A DNA stretch of 64,000 bases from Clostridium sp. OF09-36 (GCF_003481985.1 NZ_QUMD01000007.1:104201-168200), one strand, 5' to 3'; positions 19,659-29,569 are shown, numbered from the stretch's first letter. Made by a program: numbers and translations. Notes: a model not told the origin generated them from the sequence alone.

Positions 19659-20542
19659 TTAGTTGTTGCCCTGGCGGGTTCTCAGAAATGCCAGTTCCCT
19701 TGCTGCATTTCCTTCTGCTGTATATTTCTGGTCGTAATCCTCCAGGATTTCCAGTGCCTTTTTGTAATCGCCCTTATACTCCCAGGCAACGGCCTGGTTG
19801 AAGGTGAGTTCTTTTCTGCCCTCGTCATCGGCCCCGGCTTCGGAAAGACCAGTCTCAATGGTATTTAACGCCTCATCATAATTTCCGGCATTGATCTGGT
19901 CCTTTGCCATACGGTTATAGATCTGACCAGAAATAACACCCAGTGTCAGTGCCCGGTCATAATCGCCGGTTTCCAGCAGGCAGAGGGCAAGTCCCGTCCG
20001 GTACGTCTCATTCTGCTCGTCTTTTCCGTACAACGTCTCGTAGGTCGCGAGTGCCGCCTGGTAATCCTCACTCCGGTACTCGGTCTCAGCCCGGTAAAGA
20101 AGCATCTGGCTTTCAAAGCTGCCAATCTTTCCATGGTTCAGGTCGATGGCCGCATTAAAGTCTGTGACCGCCTGCTCGTAATTCTGGCTGTCTAACGCAG
20201 CAATTCCCTGTTCAGCATATTCCTGACGGTGCTTCTGGAGCGATGCCTGGCGAAAGCCAAATGCCCCTCCTCCGGCCAGCAATACCACTACAGCCAGGCT
20301 GCCATCATCTGGCGGCGCCGTCTTCTCTGTTGTCTGCGGCGGCGGGCGATCTGACGGGCCCGGACCGGTGAATATGCTGACTGATTCATCGGCCGGCTTG
20401 TTATCTGGTTTGCTGTCTGACTTGCTGTCCGATTTGCTGCCCGGCTTGCTGCCTGGTTTGTTGTCCGGCTCCCGGCTGGCTTTCTGGTTTGGCGTCCCGT
20501 TTGTCTGTGCATGCTGTTATCTGTATACTCTTCCCTGCCCAT
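19659..20542 (-). CDS. Membrane-anchored TPR protein with repetitive basic N-terminus (frameshifted)
   Basis: After repairing a one-base shift near 20293, the product has a cytoplasmic N-terminal tail rich in Arg, Gln, Asn and Ser, an Arg cluster (RQIARRRRQQRRRRR), one transmembrane helix (AVVVLLAGGGAFGF) and about 190 outside residues with tetratricopeptide-like helices (EQGIAALDSQNYEQAVTDF, EYRSEDYQAALATYETLYG). TPRs bind partner proteins. The start is taken at the ATG 20542, nine bases after the dut stop. Position within the scpAB-dut operon is shared, but the function is not known. Confidence 0.75.
20381..20476 (-). repeat. Eight degenerate 12-bp tandem units in the TPR gene
   Basis: The plus strand shows repeated units of the form ttgctgtctgac. 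In the coded frame they give eight tetrapeptides ending Ser/Asn then Arg/Gln (AGSR, TTNQ, AASR, AANR, TASQ, TANQ, ITSR, PMNQ). The pattern suggests replication slippage and probably a disordered tail. Confidence 0.8.
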
Positions 20543-20550
20543 ATGCACAC

Positions 20551-20985
20551 TTACCTTCTTCCAGTGCTTCCGATCCCGCCACGGTCTTCATGATCCAGGG
20601 AATCGGTTTCCTCAAACTCGATTGCCGGCTGATGCTCCATGATTCGGAACTGGCAGATACGGTCTCCCTTGCTGATCTTTGTATCACGCAGTGCGTATGC
20701 CGGAAAAAACCACTGATCATTGTCACCACAATAGCTTTCGTCGATCACACCCATATGGTTGGTCTGGATGATGCCAAAGTTTTTATAGGTGCTGCTTCTC
20801 GGAACCACGTGGGCCTCATACCCTTTTGGCAGTTCCATGGCAATGCCAAGCGGAACCAGTTTAAATTCGCCCGCTTTCATTTCTACATCTTCTGCGGCCC
20901 GAAGGTCGATCCAGTCAGACTTGCCGTCAATGTAGGTTAATTTCTCCATATCTTCATGAAAATATTTAATTCTGATCTTCTGCAT
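20551..20985 (-). CDS. dut: dUTP diphosphatase
   Basis: Hydrolyses dUTP to dUMP and pyrophosphate, keeping uracil out of DNA and feeding thymidylate synthesis. The trimeric dUTPase motifs are present in order: [40 protein letters not shown] and the flexible C-terminal loop DRGGIGSTG. The length of 144 residues is standard. The start overlaps the scpB stop by 20 bases, so translation is coupled to scpB. Confidence 0.95.
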   Translation of the reverse strand: MQKIRIKYFHEDMEKLTYIDGKSDWIDLRAAEDVEMKAGEFKLVPLGIAMELPKGYEAHVVPRSSTYKNFGIIQTNHMGVIDESYCGDNDQWFFPAYALRDTKISKGDRICQFRIMEHQPAIEFEETDSLDHEDRGGIGSTGRR

Positions 20986-21955
20986 CTTCTGATTCCTCTT
21001 TCTGCTGTTCTAAATTTTCCCGTTCTTGCTGTTCTTTTAAATCCTGATTGCCGGAATCCTGACGTTGCTCCAAATCTTCTATTTGCAAGTCATCCTGCTC
21101 TTCCATGAGTTCCGTCAGCACCTCTTCGACTTCCTCTTCCGGTGTTTGCGCCGCTTCTTCGCCCTGCTCACCGAGTTTCATCTGCAGCTCCTCCTCGACC
21201 TCCTGGATGATTTCTTCTTCCTGCTCCGGATTCATGGTAGGAAGGCCAACCATGGAGCTGACACCAAAGCGCCGCAAAAATTCCTCTGTGGTGGCAAACA
21301 ATGCCGGACGGCCTGGTGCGTCCAGACGGCCTGCTTCATATACAAGGCCATATTCTACCAGACGGTTTACCGCATGGTCAGAGTTTACACCACGGATCTT
21401 GCCGATTTCCATTTTTGTCACCGGCTGGCGGTATGCAATGATGGAAAGCGTCTCTAAAATGACATCTGTAAGCACATGCTTCTTCGGTGCCACGGCCACC
21501 CGGATCAGATTTTCATAATAGTCCTGGCAGGTGCACATCTGGTATGCATTTTCCAGTTCCAGAATACGCATGCCTCGTTTTTCTTCCTCGTAGCGCTTCT
21601 GCAGATGCAGCACGACACGCTTTGCAATGTCCTCGCTCTGATCGATTGCGATCGCCAGCTGGCGCAGCTCCACGGAATTGCCCATGGTAAATAAAACAGC
21701 CTCGATGATTGCCTCCCAGTCTTCTGCGTGGTACTGTGTATTTTCTCTTGTGGACTTTCCGGCAGTTCCGTTTCCAAGTACCTTTCCACCTGCTGTTTCA
21801 ATCTGCCCGGACCGTTCAGACTGTTTTAAATGCTCAGGCTGCTTTCCCTGCTGCTCCAGCCGTTCCAGTTCTTCCTCGGCTTCCATTTGTGCGTGCCTGG
21901 CTTCTACCGCAGCCAGATCTACTTTCTCATCTTCTTCATCAAAAAAACTACCCAT
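20966..21955 (-). CDS. scpB: Segregation and condensation protein B
   Basis: With ScpA and Smc it forms the condensin that organises the chromosome. The paired winged-helix core lies at residues about 80-240 ([73 protein letters not shown]). At 329 residues it is clearly longer than usual ScpB (about 190-200). The extra parts are an acidic, Gln-rich N-terminal extension of about 75 residues and a Glu/Gln-rich C-terminal tail of about 90, likely disordered. It starts seven bases after the scpA stop. Confidence 0.92.
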   Translation of the reverse strand: MGSFFDEEDEKVDLAAVEARHAQMEAEEELERLEQQGKQPEHLKQSERSGQIETAGGKVLGNGTAGKSTRENTQYHAEDWEAIIEAVLFTMGNSVELRQLAIAIDQSEDIAKRVVLHLQKRYEEEKRGMRILELENAYQMCTCQDYYENLIRVAVAPKKHVLTDVILETLSIIAYRQPVTKMEIGKIRGVNSDHAVNRLVEYGLVYEAGRLDAPGRPALFATTEEFLRRFGVSSMVGLPTMNPEQEEEIIQEVEEELQMKLGEQGEEAAQTPEEEVEEVLTELMEEQDDLQIEDLEQRQDSGNQDLKEQQERENLEQQKEESEDAEDQN

Positions 21956-21962
21956 ATGTTAT

Positions 21963-22763
21963 CTATCCTTCCAGGCCACTCAAGTCTTCTAACTCCAGCT
22001 CGCCCTCTTCACCCTCTTCTTCCAGCGTCTCAATCCACATATCGTCGAACGTATGCTCCTGTGTCAGATGAATCTTTCCGATCTTCATCAGTTCCAGGAT
22101 TGCCAGGAAAGAAACCACGACCTCCAGCTTGTCTCTCTGGCGTTCTAACATCTGGCGGAAGCTGAATTTCCGGTGTTTTCTGGCATAATGCATGACATCC
22201 ATGATCTTCGTTTCCAGACTGATCGGCTCCCGTTTGATCGTACCGAATTTACTGCGGATCGGGTCCACCTTTTCCTTCTGGCGGCGCATAACGGAATCAA
22301 AAATCCGCTGCAGCTTTGCCAGCGTCAGGCCGTCTAACATCTGGTCAAGATCGACCGGCGGCTCATACTTTGCCACTTCTCTCGGAACAGTCGGCTTCTT
22401 AAAAAGGACATCGCCCGCCTGGTCTTCCATCTCAGCCAGCTCCTGCGCCAGAAGCTTGTATTTTTTATATTCCAAAAGTCTGGCAACCAGCTCCGCTCTC
22501 GGATCCGTTTCCTCCCCGTCTTCTTCCACCTCCAAAGCTGGAAGTAGCATACGGGATTTGATATCCAGCAGGGTAGCTGCCATTACCAGAAAGTCGCTGA
22601 CAATGTTTAAGTCTTCTTTTTCCATCTGGTTTACATAGTCCAGATACTGCTTGGTGATCTCCACAATAGGGATATCGTAAATATCGATTTTATTTTTTTC
22701 GATCAGATGCAAAAGAAGGTCCAGCGGGCCTTCAAATTTCTCCAGTTTATAAGAAATGGTCAT
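21963..22763 (-). CDS. scpA: Segregation and condensation protein A
   Basis: The kleisin of the Smc-ScpAB condensin. The N-terminal kleisin signature is clear: YKLEKFEGPLDLLLHLIEKN, then KIDIYDIPIVEITKQYLDYV and DFLVMAATLLDIKSRMLLP. The C-terminal winged helix includes VVSFLAILELMKIGKI. The start is placed at 22763 (MTISYKLEKFEG) because AAGGA precedes it. A longer in-frame ATG at 22793 has no ribosome site. It is the first gene of the scpA-scpB-dut-TPR-hflX run and has a good promoter. Confidence 0.94.
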   Translation of the reverse strand: MTISYKLEKFEGPLDLLLHLIEKNKIDIYDIPIVEITKQYLDYVNQMEKEDLNIVSDFLVMAATLLDIKSRMLLPALEVEEDGEETDPRAELVARLLEYKKYKLLAQELAEMEDQAGDVLFKKPTVPREVAKYEPPVDLDQMLDGLTLAKLQRIFDSVMRRQKEKVDPIRSKFGTIKREPISLETKIMDVMHYARKHRKFSFRQMLERQRDKLEVVVSFLAILELMKIGKIHLTQEHTFDDMWIETLEEEGEEGELELEDLSGLEG

Positions 22764-22815
22764 AGTTTCTTTTTCCTTCTGGTCTGCCGCCATGGCAGAC
22801 GAACACGTATATTAC

Positions 22816-22844
22816 AGTATACCAAAAAACCTCTGTCCTGTAAA
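22816..22844 (-). promoter_or_regulatory. Sigma-A promoter of the scpAB operon
   Basis: On the minus strand TTTACA is followed after 17 bases by TATACT, about 55 bases upstream of scpA. The spacer overlaps one arm of the metallophosphoesterase terminator. Confidence 0.75.
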
Positions 22845-22902
22845 TATGTTACCGTTCGCGCGATGCTCAAACAGCAACATAAATATAAAACAGAGGTTTT
22901 TA
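22824..22902 (-). terminator. Candidate terminator of the metallophosphoesterase gene, overlapping the scpA promoter
   Basis: On the minus strand AAAAACCTCTGT pairs with ACAGAGGTTTTTT across a loop of about 54 bases, leaving a T-run. The loop is long for an intrinsic terminator, so the call is moderate. Confidence 0.5.
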
Positions 22903-22906
22903 AAAA

Positions 22907-23827
22907 CTATTCTTCCTGTTCTTGAGGCTTTAGCCGAATCACCAGAAGCTGCGGCCGGTTGCAGAACCGGATGTTGATGGAATGGGTACCAAGTCCTCTT
23001 CCGACAATCATGTGTTTTCCATCTTTCTCGAACTGTCCGGCACAATACGGATGAAAGAACTGGTACTGCGGGGTCATAACACCACCCACAAACGGCAGGC
23101 GGATGGTTCCGCCATGGAAATGCCCGGATAAGGTTAAGTCTGCTCCCCAGTCCGCATACTGCTCAAAATACAGTGGCGAGTGCGCCAGCAGGATCTGGAA
23201 CCGGGTCGGATCTGCCTGCCCCAGATGACGGGTCAGGTAATCTTCTTTCATGCGGGCCGGGACAAAATCCCGGTAACAGGCCTGGTCCAGATTCAGCCCG
23301 CTGATCCGGATCTCTTCATTTAAATTTACAGACCGGTCAGACAGATATGCAATATTGCGCTCTTTTAAGAGAACCCGGAGCTGGCGGTAAAGATTGCCGT
23401 AAGTATCGGTTTCCCGACCAAGACGCTGCTCATGATTTCCATTTCCATAGTAAATACGGAACGGCTTTCCGGAATTTTCCCCGGTTATATGGGCCTGCAC
23501 CTCACACAGCCCGTCCAAGAATCGTCTGGTCACCTCAAGATTTGCTTTCCCCGGTTTTGCGACCATCACATCACCGCCGATCAGGAGCACATCCGGCCGG
23601 ATATCCTGAATGGATGTGAGAAGCTGCTCATTTCCATCGCCAAATTCTTTATCGTGCAGATCGGTCAAGAACACCAGGGTTCTTGGGTTACGGATCTTCT
23701 CCGAGCTGATTGTGATTTCTTCTGTCACAAAATGCCTGCGCTCATAGCCAGAGCGGATCAGGCCGGCCGCTGCCACAGCAGCACCTCCCGCCATAACGGC
23801 GGAAAGGATTTTCATTTCGGTATTCAA
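22907..23827 (-). CDS. Membrane-anchored calcineurin-like metallophosphoesterase (YkuE-like)
   Basis: Residues about 8-25 form a hydrophobic N-terminal segment. The binuclear metal motifs follow in order: TDLHDKEFGDGN, LLIGGDVM, YGNGNHE, LAHSPLY and SGHFHGG. This is the family that includes B. subtilis YkuE and related membrane phosphoesterases; the substrate cannot be told from sequence. The most likely start is the TTG at 23827, with AGGA six bases before it; an ATG four codons further in is the alternative. Confidence 0.85.
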   Translation of the reverse strand: MNTEMKILSAVMAGGAAVAAAGLIRSGYERRHFVTEEITISSEKIRNPRTLVFLTDLHDKEFGDGNEQLLTSIQDIRPDVLLIGGDVMVAKPGKANLEVTRRFLDGLCEVQAHITGENSGKPFRIYYGNGNHEQRLGRETDTYGNLYRQLRVLLKERNIAYLSDRSVNLNEEIRISGLNLDQACYRDFVPARMKEDYLTRHLGQADPTRFQILLAHSPLYFEQYADWGADLTLSGHFHGGTIRLPFVGGVMTPQYQFFHPYCAGQFEKDGKHMIVGRGLGTHSINIRFCNRPQLLVIRLKPQEQEE

Positions 23828-23864
23828 TTTCTATCCTACCCTTTCTGATCATTATTTTGCTCAA

Positions 23865-25028
23865 TTAGATTTTCCCGGCTGCATGCAGCTGGAATCCATA
23901 GTCCAGCATAGCCTTCGTATCGGTATAGTGCGTTCCCTTGGCCTTCATGACAACTGCGATCAGACGAACTCCGTCACGCTCTACTGCTGTCACAAGCGTA
24001 TTACCTGCTTTTGAAGTATATCCGGTCTTGCCGCCAATGATGCCTTCATAATAGCGGGAATCGGTTTTATACATCATTTTGTGGCCCATGGTAATGGTAT
24101 GGGCTGCTGCATTTTTGATCGCCGGAAACTCATAGGAGGTAGTGGTATCAATCTTGCGGAACGTGTCGTTTGCCACTGCCGCACGCAGGATCAGCGCCAT
24201 ATCGTATGGTGTCGTCTTGTGGTTCTCATTATTCAGTCCGTGCGGATTCACAAAATGGGTATTCTTGCATCCAAGCTCCTTTGCTTTCGCATTCATGAGG
24301 TCTGCAAATGCGCTGACACTGCCGGATACGTGTTCTGCCAGTCCATTGCCAATCTCATTTGCAGACTTTAACAAAAGTCCATACAAGGACTGCTCTACCG
24401 TCAGCTGGTCTCCCGCTGAAACGCCCAATGCAACTGCCCCGGATTCCAGATTGGTGGTCGCTGTCTCGGAAAAGGTCACTGTGTCGTTCAAGTTGCAGTG
24501 TTCCAGCACCACAAGCGCTGTCATGACCTTGGTAATGCTGGCCGGATAAAACTGCTGGTCCTGGTTTTTGCCGTAAAGAACTTCCCCTGTTGCCGCATTT
24601 AAGAGAACCGCACCCTCGGCTGCCACCTCCGGCTGCTTGATATCGGCTGCAGAAACCGTCTGCTGTGTTGCCGGTCCAAGATTTATGATCGCATCGAGAC
24701 CAGCCACCGGTGTCTGGCCAGCAGCCGGAAGCACAGACGGACGGTCTGCGGTTGTTCCGCTTCCCGCTGTTACCGTATGACTCGTACCCGGTGTCTGGGA
24801 AACTTCCTGTGAAGTTCCGTTCTGTGCTGTTGCAGTCCCTGACGTACCTTGCGCCGCACTGGTTTCTGATGCTTTCTGTGCCGCGCTGGTTTCTGCCACG
24901 CTGCTCTGTGCTGTTTCTCCCGGTGCCTGTCCTACAGTAACGGTTCCAGCCGCAAATGCACTTGCAGCCTGGGAAAGAGCCAGGGCAAGGCCAAGACTAA
25001 GTATCTGTATTTTATTTTTTCGTTTCAT
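23865..25028 (-). CDS. D-alanyl-D-alanine carboxypeptidase (DacF-like PBP, S11)
   Basis: Removes the terminal D-Ala of peptidoglycan stem peptides outside the cell. The penicillin-binding triads are present: SxxK in YPASITKVMTA, SxN in LLKSANEIGNG and KTG in IGGKTGYTSKAG. A signal peptide lies at residues 1-28 (ending ASAFAAG), followed by a Ser/Thr/Ala/Gln-rich linker of about 100 residues before the catalytic domain. The product ends soon after the catalytic domain and lacks the usual C-terminal beta domain of PBP5/DacF. The start at 25028 (MKRKNKIQILS) has AAGGAG seven bases before it. It faces the sporulation-type deacetylase gene across 160 bases. Confidence 0.9.
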   Translation of the reverse strand: MKRKNKIQILSLGLALALSQAASAFAAGTVTVGQAPGETAQSSVAETSAAQKASETSAAQGTSGTATAQNGTSQEVSQTPGTSHTVTAGSGTTADRPSVLPAAGQTPVAGLDAIINLGPATQQTVSAADIKQPEVAAEGAVLLNAATGEVLYGKNQDQQFYPASITKVMTALVVLEHCNLNDTVTFSETATTNLESGAVALGVSAGDQLTVEQSLYGLLLKSANEIGNGLAEHVSGSVSAFADLMNAKAKELGCKNTHFVNPHGLNNENHKTTPYDMALILRAAVANDTFRKIDTTTSYEFPAIKNAAAHTITMGHKMMYKTDSRYYEGIIGGKTGYTSKAGNTLVTAVERDGVRLIAVVMKAKGTHYTDTKAMLDYGFQLHAAGKI

Positions 25029-25189
25029 CGGAAGTCTCCTTATTCCATCACTTTTATCTGTATACACAATACCAATAGTATAGCATAGAACCTTTCCCGC
25101 AAACATAACAACTTTCTTAATCTTCCCGTTCTATTTTCTAAACGAAACCGTAAATATAGAAGTAATAAGTTCCGTCTTGGAGAATCATC

Positions 25190-26131
25190 ATGCAGTTTTT
25201 CCCTCATCCCAAACGCAGCATATGTAAAAGACTGGCCGCTGCAACCGCCCTGTTTTTATGCGCCTTTTTTGCGGGAGGTGTTGTGGCACATGCTATTTCG
25301 ACCCTGGAAATAACATCCAAAACCGACAGACAGGTGCTTAACGCTCCAACATACAACACCGGAATCAAACTTGCTGCTGACTTAACTGCAGCCAGTGCCG
25401 GAAGCAGGTTTGCCGCTTCCTCATCTTCCCACATTTCCCCCGCTTACGAAAACTGGGGACTCAGCTTCCAGCAGGAAGGAAAGCCCCCGGTTGGCAACGC
25501 TACTTCCGATTATCTGAAGCAGTTTCAGGCCCACTACATCGCAGACACCACAGACCCTGTCATCTATCTCACCTTTGATGCCGGATATGAAAACGGAAAC
25601 ACCGCAGTTATTCTGGATGCCTTAAAAAAGCATAACGCTCCTGCCGCCTTTTTTCTGGTCGGAAATTACCTCGAAACCAATCCGGAATTAGTCAAACGCA
25701 TGGTTGCAGAAGGACATACTGTCGGAAACCACACCTGGCATCATCCGGATATGTCAAAGATTGCCGACCAGGCATCTTTTTCTGAGGAATTATCGAAGCT
25801 GGAAGCGAAATACCAGGAGGTCACCGGGCAGACTATGAAAAAATACTACCGCCCACCCCAGGGAAAATATAGTGAATCCAATCTGAAAATGGCAAAAGAA
25901 ATGGGCTATCACACCTTTTTCTGGAGTCTCGCCTACGTAGACTGGTACGAAAACAAGCAGCCTGCACATGAAGAAGCCTTCAAAAAGCTGCTCGGGCGTA
26001 TCCACCCGGGAGCCATTGTCCTTCTGCACAGCACTTCAAAGACAAATGGGGAAATCCTTGATGAGCTTCTTTCAAAATGGGAGGAAATGGGCTACCGTTT
26101 TGGAAGTCTGGATGAAATTGTTACTGGGTAG
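25190..26131 (+). CDS. Polysaccharide deacetylase, PdaA-like (spore cortex muramic-lactam type)
   Basis: NodB-fold deacetylase of carbohydrate esterase family 4. An N-terminal signal or anchor lies at residues 12-34. The catalytic motifs are TFDAGYENGN (base and metal Asp region), HTWHHPD (metal His pair), RPPQGKYSESN and VLLHSTS. The arrangement with an N-terminal lead-in containing YENWGLSFQ matches PdaA proteins, which make muramic-delta-lactam in spore cortex. The specific role is inferred from family resemblance and the divergent dacF. GGAG lies eight bases before the ATG. Confidence 0.88.
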   Translation: MQFFPHPKRSICKRLAAATALFLCAFFAGGVVAHAISTLEITSKTDRQVLNAPTYNTGIKLAADLTAASAGSRFAASSSSHISPAYENWGLSFQQEGKPPVGNATSDYLKQFQAHYIADTTDPVIYLTFDAGYENGNTAVILDALKKHNAPAAFFLVGNYLETNPELVKRMVAEGHTVGNHTWHHPDMSKIADQASFSEELSKLEAKYQEVTGQTMKKYYRPPQGKYSESNLKMAKEMGYHTFFWSLAYVDWYENKQPAHEEAFKKLLGRIHPGAIVLLHSTSKTNGEILDELLSKWEEMGYRFGSLDEIVTG

Positions 26132-26202
26132 GAAAGCTGCTGGAATTCTCTGTTATTTCGTGCTATGATTACTTCTAGTAGAAAAAGGAGGGAATTCTTA
26201 TC

Positions 26203-27395
26203 ATGCATGCATTTACCTATCATTGCCCAACTGAAATCGTGTTTGGAAAAGATGCCCAGTTAAAGACTGCCGATTACATCCGTAAATACGGCGGAAGCCG
26301 CGTTCTTCTCGTATACGGAAGCGGCAGTATCGAGCGAAGCGGCTTATTAGCCCAGCTTTGCCAGATTTTGACAGAAAACCATGTCACCTACGAGCTGTTT
26401 GGCGGTGCAAAAGCAAATCCATCGCTGGAGCATGCCCGCGAAGGCGTAGCACTTGCTCGCAAATTCGGCGCAGACTTCATCTTAGGAGCCGGCGGCGGTT
26501 CCGTGCTCGACACCGCCAAAGCGATCGCCATCGGTGCTGCCAATGTTCCTACCGATATCTGGCAGTTTTGGATCCGGGAGAAAACCCCGCAAAAGGCTCT
26601 GCCAGTCGGTGCGATCTTAACCATTTCCGCAGCCGGAAGTGAATCCAGCGATTCTGCTGTCTTAACAAATCTCGCAGAAGGTGTCAAGCGTGGCCTTAAC
26701 ACAGAATTAAACCGCCCACGCTTTGCCATCATGAATCCGGAGCTGACACTCACACTCCCGCCGTACCAGGTTGCCTGCGGAGTGACCGATATCATGATGC
26801 ATACCATGGACCGCTATTTCAATCCGCTCGACAATGAGCTGACCGACGCGATTGCGGAGGCACTTCTTCGCACCGTCATTGCCAATGGCCGGATCGCAGT
26901 CCAGAATCCGCACGATTACGATTCCATGAGTGAACTGATGTGGGCCGGTTCCCTTTCCCACAACGGCCTGACCGGACTTGGCGGCAACAAAGACTTTGCA
27001 GTCCACCAGATCGGACATGAGCTCTCCGCTATGTTTGATACTGCACACGGTGCTTCTCTTGCGACGGTATGGGGTTCCTGGGCGAATTATGTCTGCGACG
27101 CAAAGATTTCCCGTTTTGCCCGCTTCGCGAAAAATGTCTGGGGTGTAACCATTTCTGACGAAACAGAAGCCGCCATGGAGGGAATCAAAAAAACGGTTGG
27201 ATTCTTCCGCTCCATCGGTATGCCGACCTCATTCGAAGATAATAAAGATATCGGAGTGCAGGATGATGTCACACTCCATGACCTGGCTTACCGCTGCTCC
27301 TACCACCGCAGCCGCACCATAGGAAGCTTTAAGGTCCTGGCGAGGAAGACATCTGCCAAATCTACAAAAATGCAAATCACGCTGCGAAATTTTAA
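26203..27395 (+). CDS. Iron-containing alcohol dehydrogenase, butanol-dehydrogenase type (frameshift near C-terminus)
   Basis: NAD(P)H-dependent reductase of aldehydes to alcohols. The Rossmann part has GAGGGSVLDTAKAIA and the metal-binding part HQIGHELSAMFDTAHGASLA, which supplies the His ligands. The closest type is the YugJ/BdhA group. Near 27340 the frame slips (GTCCTGGCGAGG); with one G restored it ends LGEEDICQIYKNANHAAKF and stops at 27395. The start is preceded by AAGGAGGG. It stands alone between pdaA and a hairpin terminator. Confidence 0.9.
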
Positions 27396-27418
27396 AATAA
27401 CAATTTAAGTATATGACA

Positions 27419-27458
27419 AGGGCCGTGTAAGTTGCCGAAAGGCAACTCACACGGCCCT
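27419..27458. terminator. Hairpin between the alcohol dehydrogenase and oleate hydratase genes
   Basis: Stem AGGGCCGTGT/ACACGGCCCT continues into AGTTGCC/GGCAACT with a GAAA tetraloop. T-runs are poor on both sides, but the position between two converging genes and the strong stem favour a bidirectional terminator. Confidence 0.65.
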
Positions 27459-27483
27459 ATTAAAGTTAATCAAATTGTTACAT

Positions 27484-29454
27484 TCAAATCATCCCATCGC
27501 GAATGATATCATGGTCACGCAAAACTTTTTCGATTACAGTTCCCTTGATTTTCTTTAATAATGGTTTCTTTAACATGTTAAGCGGTCCCGGAAGCTCCAT
27601 CTCAAGCGGGGATTTGCCGTCCATCAGTTTTACGGTGCTGTCTAAGAGGTTGCGGATATCGTAGACACTGCCCCATACCTCCGGCACGCCTCGGTCTACT
27701 CCAAGCAGGCCGTATACAGACTCCATGGCAGTGCGCACGGAATACTCGGTCGTGAAGATGGTGTCACGTGGAGTTTCGGCAAACTGTCCCAGGAAGGCGA
27801 AGTTCACACAGCCATCCGGGATAACATCCGGGCGGTCGCCTTTTCTTCTCGGCATAAAGAAGGCAGTGATATACGGCATCATGGTCGGCACGCAGACAGC
27901 ATGGTTTTCAGCCAGCTCGTCGATCTGGTCTGCCGGCACTCCCATATGGTACAGCCACTCAGCCGTGATTTCCTTACCGGTGCATTCCCGCATCGGCTTT
28001 TTGATATAGTCACCCGGCACGTCGGTAAAGAGACTGTAGATCCAGGCGCAGATTTCTTCCTTCTTCTGGTTTTTGAACTGTCCCTGACGGTTGATGGTCC
28101 AGCTTAAGAGCCACTTGGAATCCTGGCAGCTTACAATGCCGCCGGTCACCACACGGCCGCTTCGCGGATCGCGTTTGCAGATCTTCTGGATATAGGAGAT
28201 GATCGTATCATCTGATGTGGTGACCGTTGCAGATTCCCAGTTTGTTTTTTCAATATCAGAACAGAATTTTTCCGGGTGTCCAAACGCGTCATGCTGCTTT
28301 GCGATATTTTTCCACAGCTCCCAGCAGCCACTGACGCGGCGCTCGGCATCGCCCACCGGCGCATGATCCTGGTCACCGTAAATGGTTCCTTCCGTGCAGC
28401 TTCCATTGGTGACAAAAACAAGGTCTTTTTCGGTCAGCGGGATCTCGGTCTCCATTCCATTGACACTGCAGATGATCTTCTTCGCGGTCTTCTTCGTGCC
28501 ATCGATATCGAAGAGAACATTCGTAACACGGGTATTGAACTGGAACTGCACGCCTGCGTCCTCAAGGTATTTCTGCATCGGCAGGATCAGGGAATCATAC
28601 TGGTTGTATTTTGTGAACTTCAATGCAGAGAAATCCGGGAGTCCGCCGATATGATGGATGAAACGCTGGAAATACAGCTTCATCTCCAAGGCACTATGCC
28701 AGGTTTCAAAAGCAAACATGGTGCGCCAGTACAGCCAGAACGTTGAGCCAAATACCTCATCATCGAAGACATCTTCTATTTTCTTGTCATAAAGGTCTTC
28801 GTCACGGGTAAAGAACAGCTTCATGATCTCCATGCAGCCCTTCTGGCTTAAGTTGAACTTTCCATCGGTATGGGCATCTTCGCCACGGTTTTTGGTCGCA
28901 CGGCAGAGGGAGTAGTTCGGGTCATGCTTGTTCAACCAGTAATATTCGTCCAATACGGATGCTCCCGGTATCTCCAGGGATGGAATGCTGTGGAACAGAT
29001 CCCACAGGCACTCAAAATGGTCCTCCATCTCACGGCCGCCGCGCATCACATAGCCGCGGAGCGGATCCTCGATACCATCGCAGGCACCACCGGCAATGTC
29101 CATCGCTTCCAGAATGTGGATATGCTCTCCCTTCATCTGTCCGTCACGAACCAGGAAGCAGGCTGCTGCCAGCGCCGCAAGGCCACTTCCCACAATATAG
29201 GCAGATTTTTCATCAACACCTTCCGGCTTCTCTGGACGTGCAAAGGCCTCATAGTTACCATTTGAATAATAGATTCCTTTGCTGTTCTTTGCCTGTTTCC
29301 CGCGCTCGGTATTGCGGTACTCCTCCAGTTCTTTCTGGCGCTGTGCTTTTGTCTGCGGATTTTTTTCTCCCATGCTGTTCTTTTTCATCAGCATAGTTCC
29401 AGCCCCAACTGCCAGAAGTGACGCTGCACCAAGCTTTGCAAGTTTCTTGTTCAT
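27484..29454 (-). CDS. ohyA: Oleate hydratase with N-terminal hydrophobic anchor
   Basis: FAD-dependent hydration of unsaturated fatty acids such as oleate to 10-hydroxystearate (the family once called myosin-cross-reactive antigen). Seen: the nucleotide-binding YIVGSGLAALAAACFLVRDG, the family segment MRGGREMEDHFECLWDLFHS, and NFAFLGQFAETPRDTIFTTE near the C-terminus. The start at 29454 (MNKKLAKLGAASLLAVG) has AAGGAG upstream. This adds an N-terminal hydrophobic stretch at residues about 7-22 and a charged linker before the catalytic part; many family members lack it. It may tether the enzyme to the membrane, where fatty acids enter. No other fatty-acid gene is adjacent. Confidence 0.93.
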   Translation of the reverse strand: MNKKLAKLGAASLLAVGAGTMLMKKNSMGEKNPQTKAQRQKELEEYRNTERGKQAKNSKGIYYSNGNYEAFARPEKPEGVDEKSAYIVGSGLAALAAACFLVRDGQMKGEHIHILEAMDIAGGACDGIEDPLRGYVMRGGREMEDHFECLWDLFHSIPSLEIPGASVLDEYYWLNKHDPNYSLCRATKNRGEDAHTDGKFNLSQKGCMEIMKLFFTRDEDLYDKKIEDVFDDEVFGSTFWLYWRTMFAFETWHSALEMKLYFQRFIHHIGGLPDFSALKFTKYNQYDSLILPMQKYLEDAGVQFQFNTRVTNVLFDIDGTKKTAKKIICSVNGMETEIPLTEKDLVFVTNGSCTEGTIYGDQDHAPVGDAERRVSGCWELWKNIAKQHDAFGHPEKFCSDIEKTNWESATVTTSDDTIISYIQKICKRDPRSGRVVTGGIVSCQDSKWLLSWTINRQGQFKNQKKEEICAWIYSLFTDVPGDYIKKPMRECTGKEITAEWLYHMGVPADQIDELAENHAVCVPTMMPYITAFFMPRRKGDRPDVIPDGCVNFAFLGQFAETPRDTIFTTEYSVRTAMESVYGLLGVDRGVPEVWGSVYDIRNLLDSTVKLMDGKSPLEMELPGPLNMLKKPLLKKIKGTVIEKVLRDHDIIRDGMI

Positions 29455-29504
29455 TCTCTTCTCCTTCTTTCCTGCAAATATAAAGTTCTTGATACTCATA
29501 TGAA

Positions 29505-29536
29505 CAATGGACCGTCAAAACCATGACGATCCATTG
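29505..29536. terminator. Hairpin between bioY and the oleate hydratase gene
   Basis: Imperfect stem caatggaccgtca / tgacgatccattg with one mismatch. CTTTTTC follows on the plus strand, while the minus strand has a weak T-run. It likely ends bioY transcription. Confidence 0.6.
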
Positions 29537-29569
29537 CTTTTTCATTTAGTATTCCCAGGTGTAAAATTC

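Noticed and set aside
25028..25190. Sporulation-sigma promoters between dacF and pdaA
   Set aside because: Some TATACT and CATA-like pieces exist, but minus-35 and minus-10 pairs with proper spacing could not be settled by eye.
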